Assembly (NCBI GenBank): GCA_004762125.1
Contig: SIHQ01000007.1
Coordinates: forward strand, 1-64,000
Direction: 5' to 3'
Source of the DNA: Oceanospirillales bacterium
Lineage (GTDB): Bacteria > Pseudomonadota > Gammaproteobacteria > Pseudomonadales > Endozoicomonadaceae
DNA length: 64,000 bases
Within the stretch, counting starts at the first letter, position 1, and every line of letters starts with the position of its first letter. This document shows, one piece after another, positions 63,147-64,000 of the stretch. Made by a program: the position numbers and the translations under genes. Under the pieces are notes generated by a model, which saw only the letters and a list, made by a program, of their open reading frames with translations, had not been told where the DNA came from and did not search any database.

Positions 63147-64000
63147 TAACCTTGTTTATCGCCTGTTCTACGTAGGCCGGTAGAGCAAAGCTGGCCTGAT
63201 GGATAGCGGGAGTGTAGTAGCGGGTTTCAATACCACTGGCTTTAAAGCGTTGGGTAATCACGTCCAGAGGCAGTTTTCGTGCTTCATGGTTATCGGAACC
63301 CCAAGCAAAAGTCATAACACCACCAACATAGGTTGGAACTGCAGCGTTATAAAAGTTCGTATCGCTCATATAAGGGCTGAGACGGCGAACGGTTGTTACC
63401 ACTTCTTCCAGTTGCATAAAGCAGACGCCATTTTGGGCAACAAAGATGCCACCTTTAGTGAGCAGACGCTTGCAGCCAGCGTAGAAGTCAGAAGAGAACA
63501 GTACTTCACCCGGACCAATCGGATCGGTGCAGTCGGAAATGATAACGTCAAAGCTGTTATCTGCAGCCAGTTCAGGGTTGTTGACGAAGTCTACACCGTC
63601 GGCAATAACGAGGTTGGTTCTTGGTTCGTCAAAGGCTCCGGCAGAGTGATTTGGCAGCCATTTTTTGCACATCTCAACCACGGCGTCGTCGATTTCAACC
63701 ATGGTCGCGTGTTCAACATTCTGGTGGCGCAACACTTCACGCAGAATACCGCCGTCACCACCGCCTATGATCAGTACGCGCTTGGCACTACCGTGGGCAA
63801 TGATAGGCACATGAGTCAGCATCTCGTGATAGATAAATTCATCACGCTCAGTGGTCTGGATTACACCGTCCAGAGCCATCATGCGACCAAAAGATTTATT
63901 GTTAAAAATCACTAGGTGCTGGTGGTCGGTTTGATGCTCAAACAGCAGCTCGTCTACGGAAAAACTCTGACCGTAACCATCGTAAAGCGTTTCGGAGTAA
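63139..64000 (-). CDS. speE: Spermidine synthase, 5' end beyond the window
   Basis: At least 286 residues. The frame stays open to the right edge ([20 protein letters not shown] upstream of [20 protein letters not shown]), so the true start lies past 64000. It transfers aminopropyl from decarboxylated AdoMet to putrescine. [33 protein letters not shown] and [13 protein letters not shown] are the family motifs. It is the first gene visible in the polyamine operon; its promoter is outside the window. Confidence 0.95.
   Translation of the reverse strand, partial: YSETLYDGYGQSFSVDELLFEHQTDHQHLVIFNNKSFGRMMALDGVIQTTERDEFIYHEMLTHVPIIAHGSAKRVLIIGGGDGGILREVLRHQNVEHATMVEIDDAVVEMCKKWLPNHSAGAFDEPRTNLVIADGVDFVNNPELAADNSFDVIISDCTDPIGPGEVLFSSDFYAGCKRLLTKGGIFVAQNGVCFMQLEEVVTTVRRLSPYMSDTNFYNAAVPTYVGGVMTFAWGSDNHEARKLPLDVITQRFKASGIETRYYTPAIHQASFALPAYVEQAINKVNG

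Overview
The window looks like the replication-origin region of a gammaproteobacterial chromosome. It contains atpIBEFHAGDC, parAB-rsmG-mnmG, mnmE, rpmH-rnpA-yidD-yidC, and dnaA-dnaN-recF-gyrB. Gene order and protein sequences are closest in style to Oceanospirillales. Host-directed proteins between housekeeping genes suggest an animal-associated genus such as Endozoicomonas. This assignment is inference; no 16S gene lies inside the window.

Layout from left to right. Positions 1-235 hold tandem promoters and the boxA leader of an rRNA operon that runs leftward out of the window. A divergent gene (530-2047) encodes a clear relative of the edema factor/CyaA/ExoY nucleotidyl cyclase toxins. The nine-gene ATP synthase operon follows on the minus strand. 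Then comes an AT-rich, tandemly duplicated accessory segment (about 9.6-15.7 kb). Each unit has a dead LysR regulator, a relic small gene and one member of a paralogous pair of 544/552-residue proteins, whose motifs suggest a His-then-Cys papain-like effector fold. Next are parB-parA-rsmG-mnmG, a DnaA-box cluster, an Anr/Fnr-boxed YtfJ-like gene, a probably Fur-controlled FbpABC iron transporter, marC and mnmE. An orphan gene, yidC, yidD, rnpA and rpmH follow.

The best oriC candidate lies between rpmH and dnaA (31.7-32.2 kb), with six exact DnaA boxes and an AT-rich stretch. dnaA, dnaN, recF and gyrB point away from it to the right, and rpmH and most genes to its left point the other way. Two perfect parS sites lie inside recF, which links origin segregation to ParAB encoded about 18 kb away.

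The right half is mostly housekeeping: gmhA and gmhB (heptose synthesis), plsC, glyQS, trkH, trkA, rsmB-fmt-def, a LysM protein with dprA, purE, tsaC, hemF, aroE and a YiiX-like hydrolase. A secreted acidic-tailed protein of unknown function comes next. The window ends in a tightly overlapped polyamine operon (speE-speA-AdoMetDC-speB) in which the AdoMet decarboxylase is of the eukaryotic type. Several broken small genes are scattered through the gaps.
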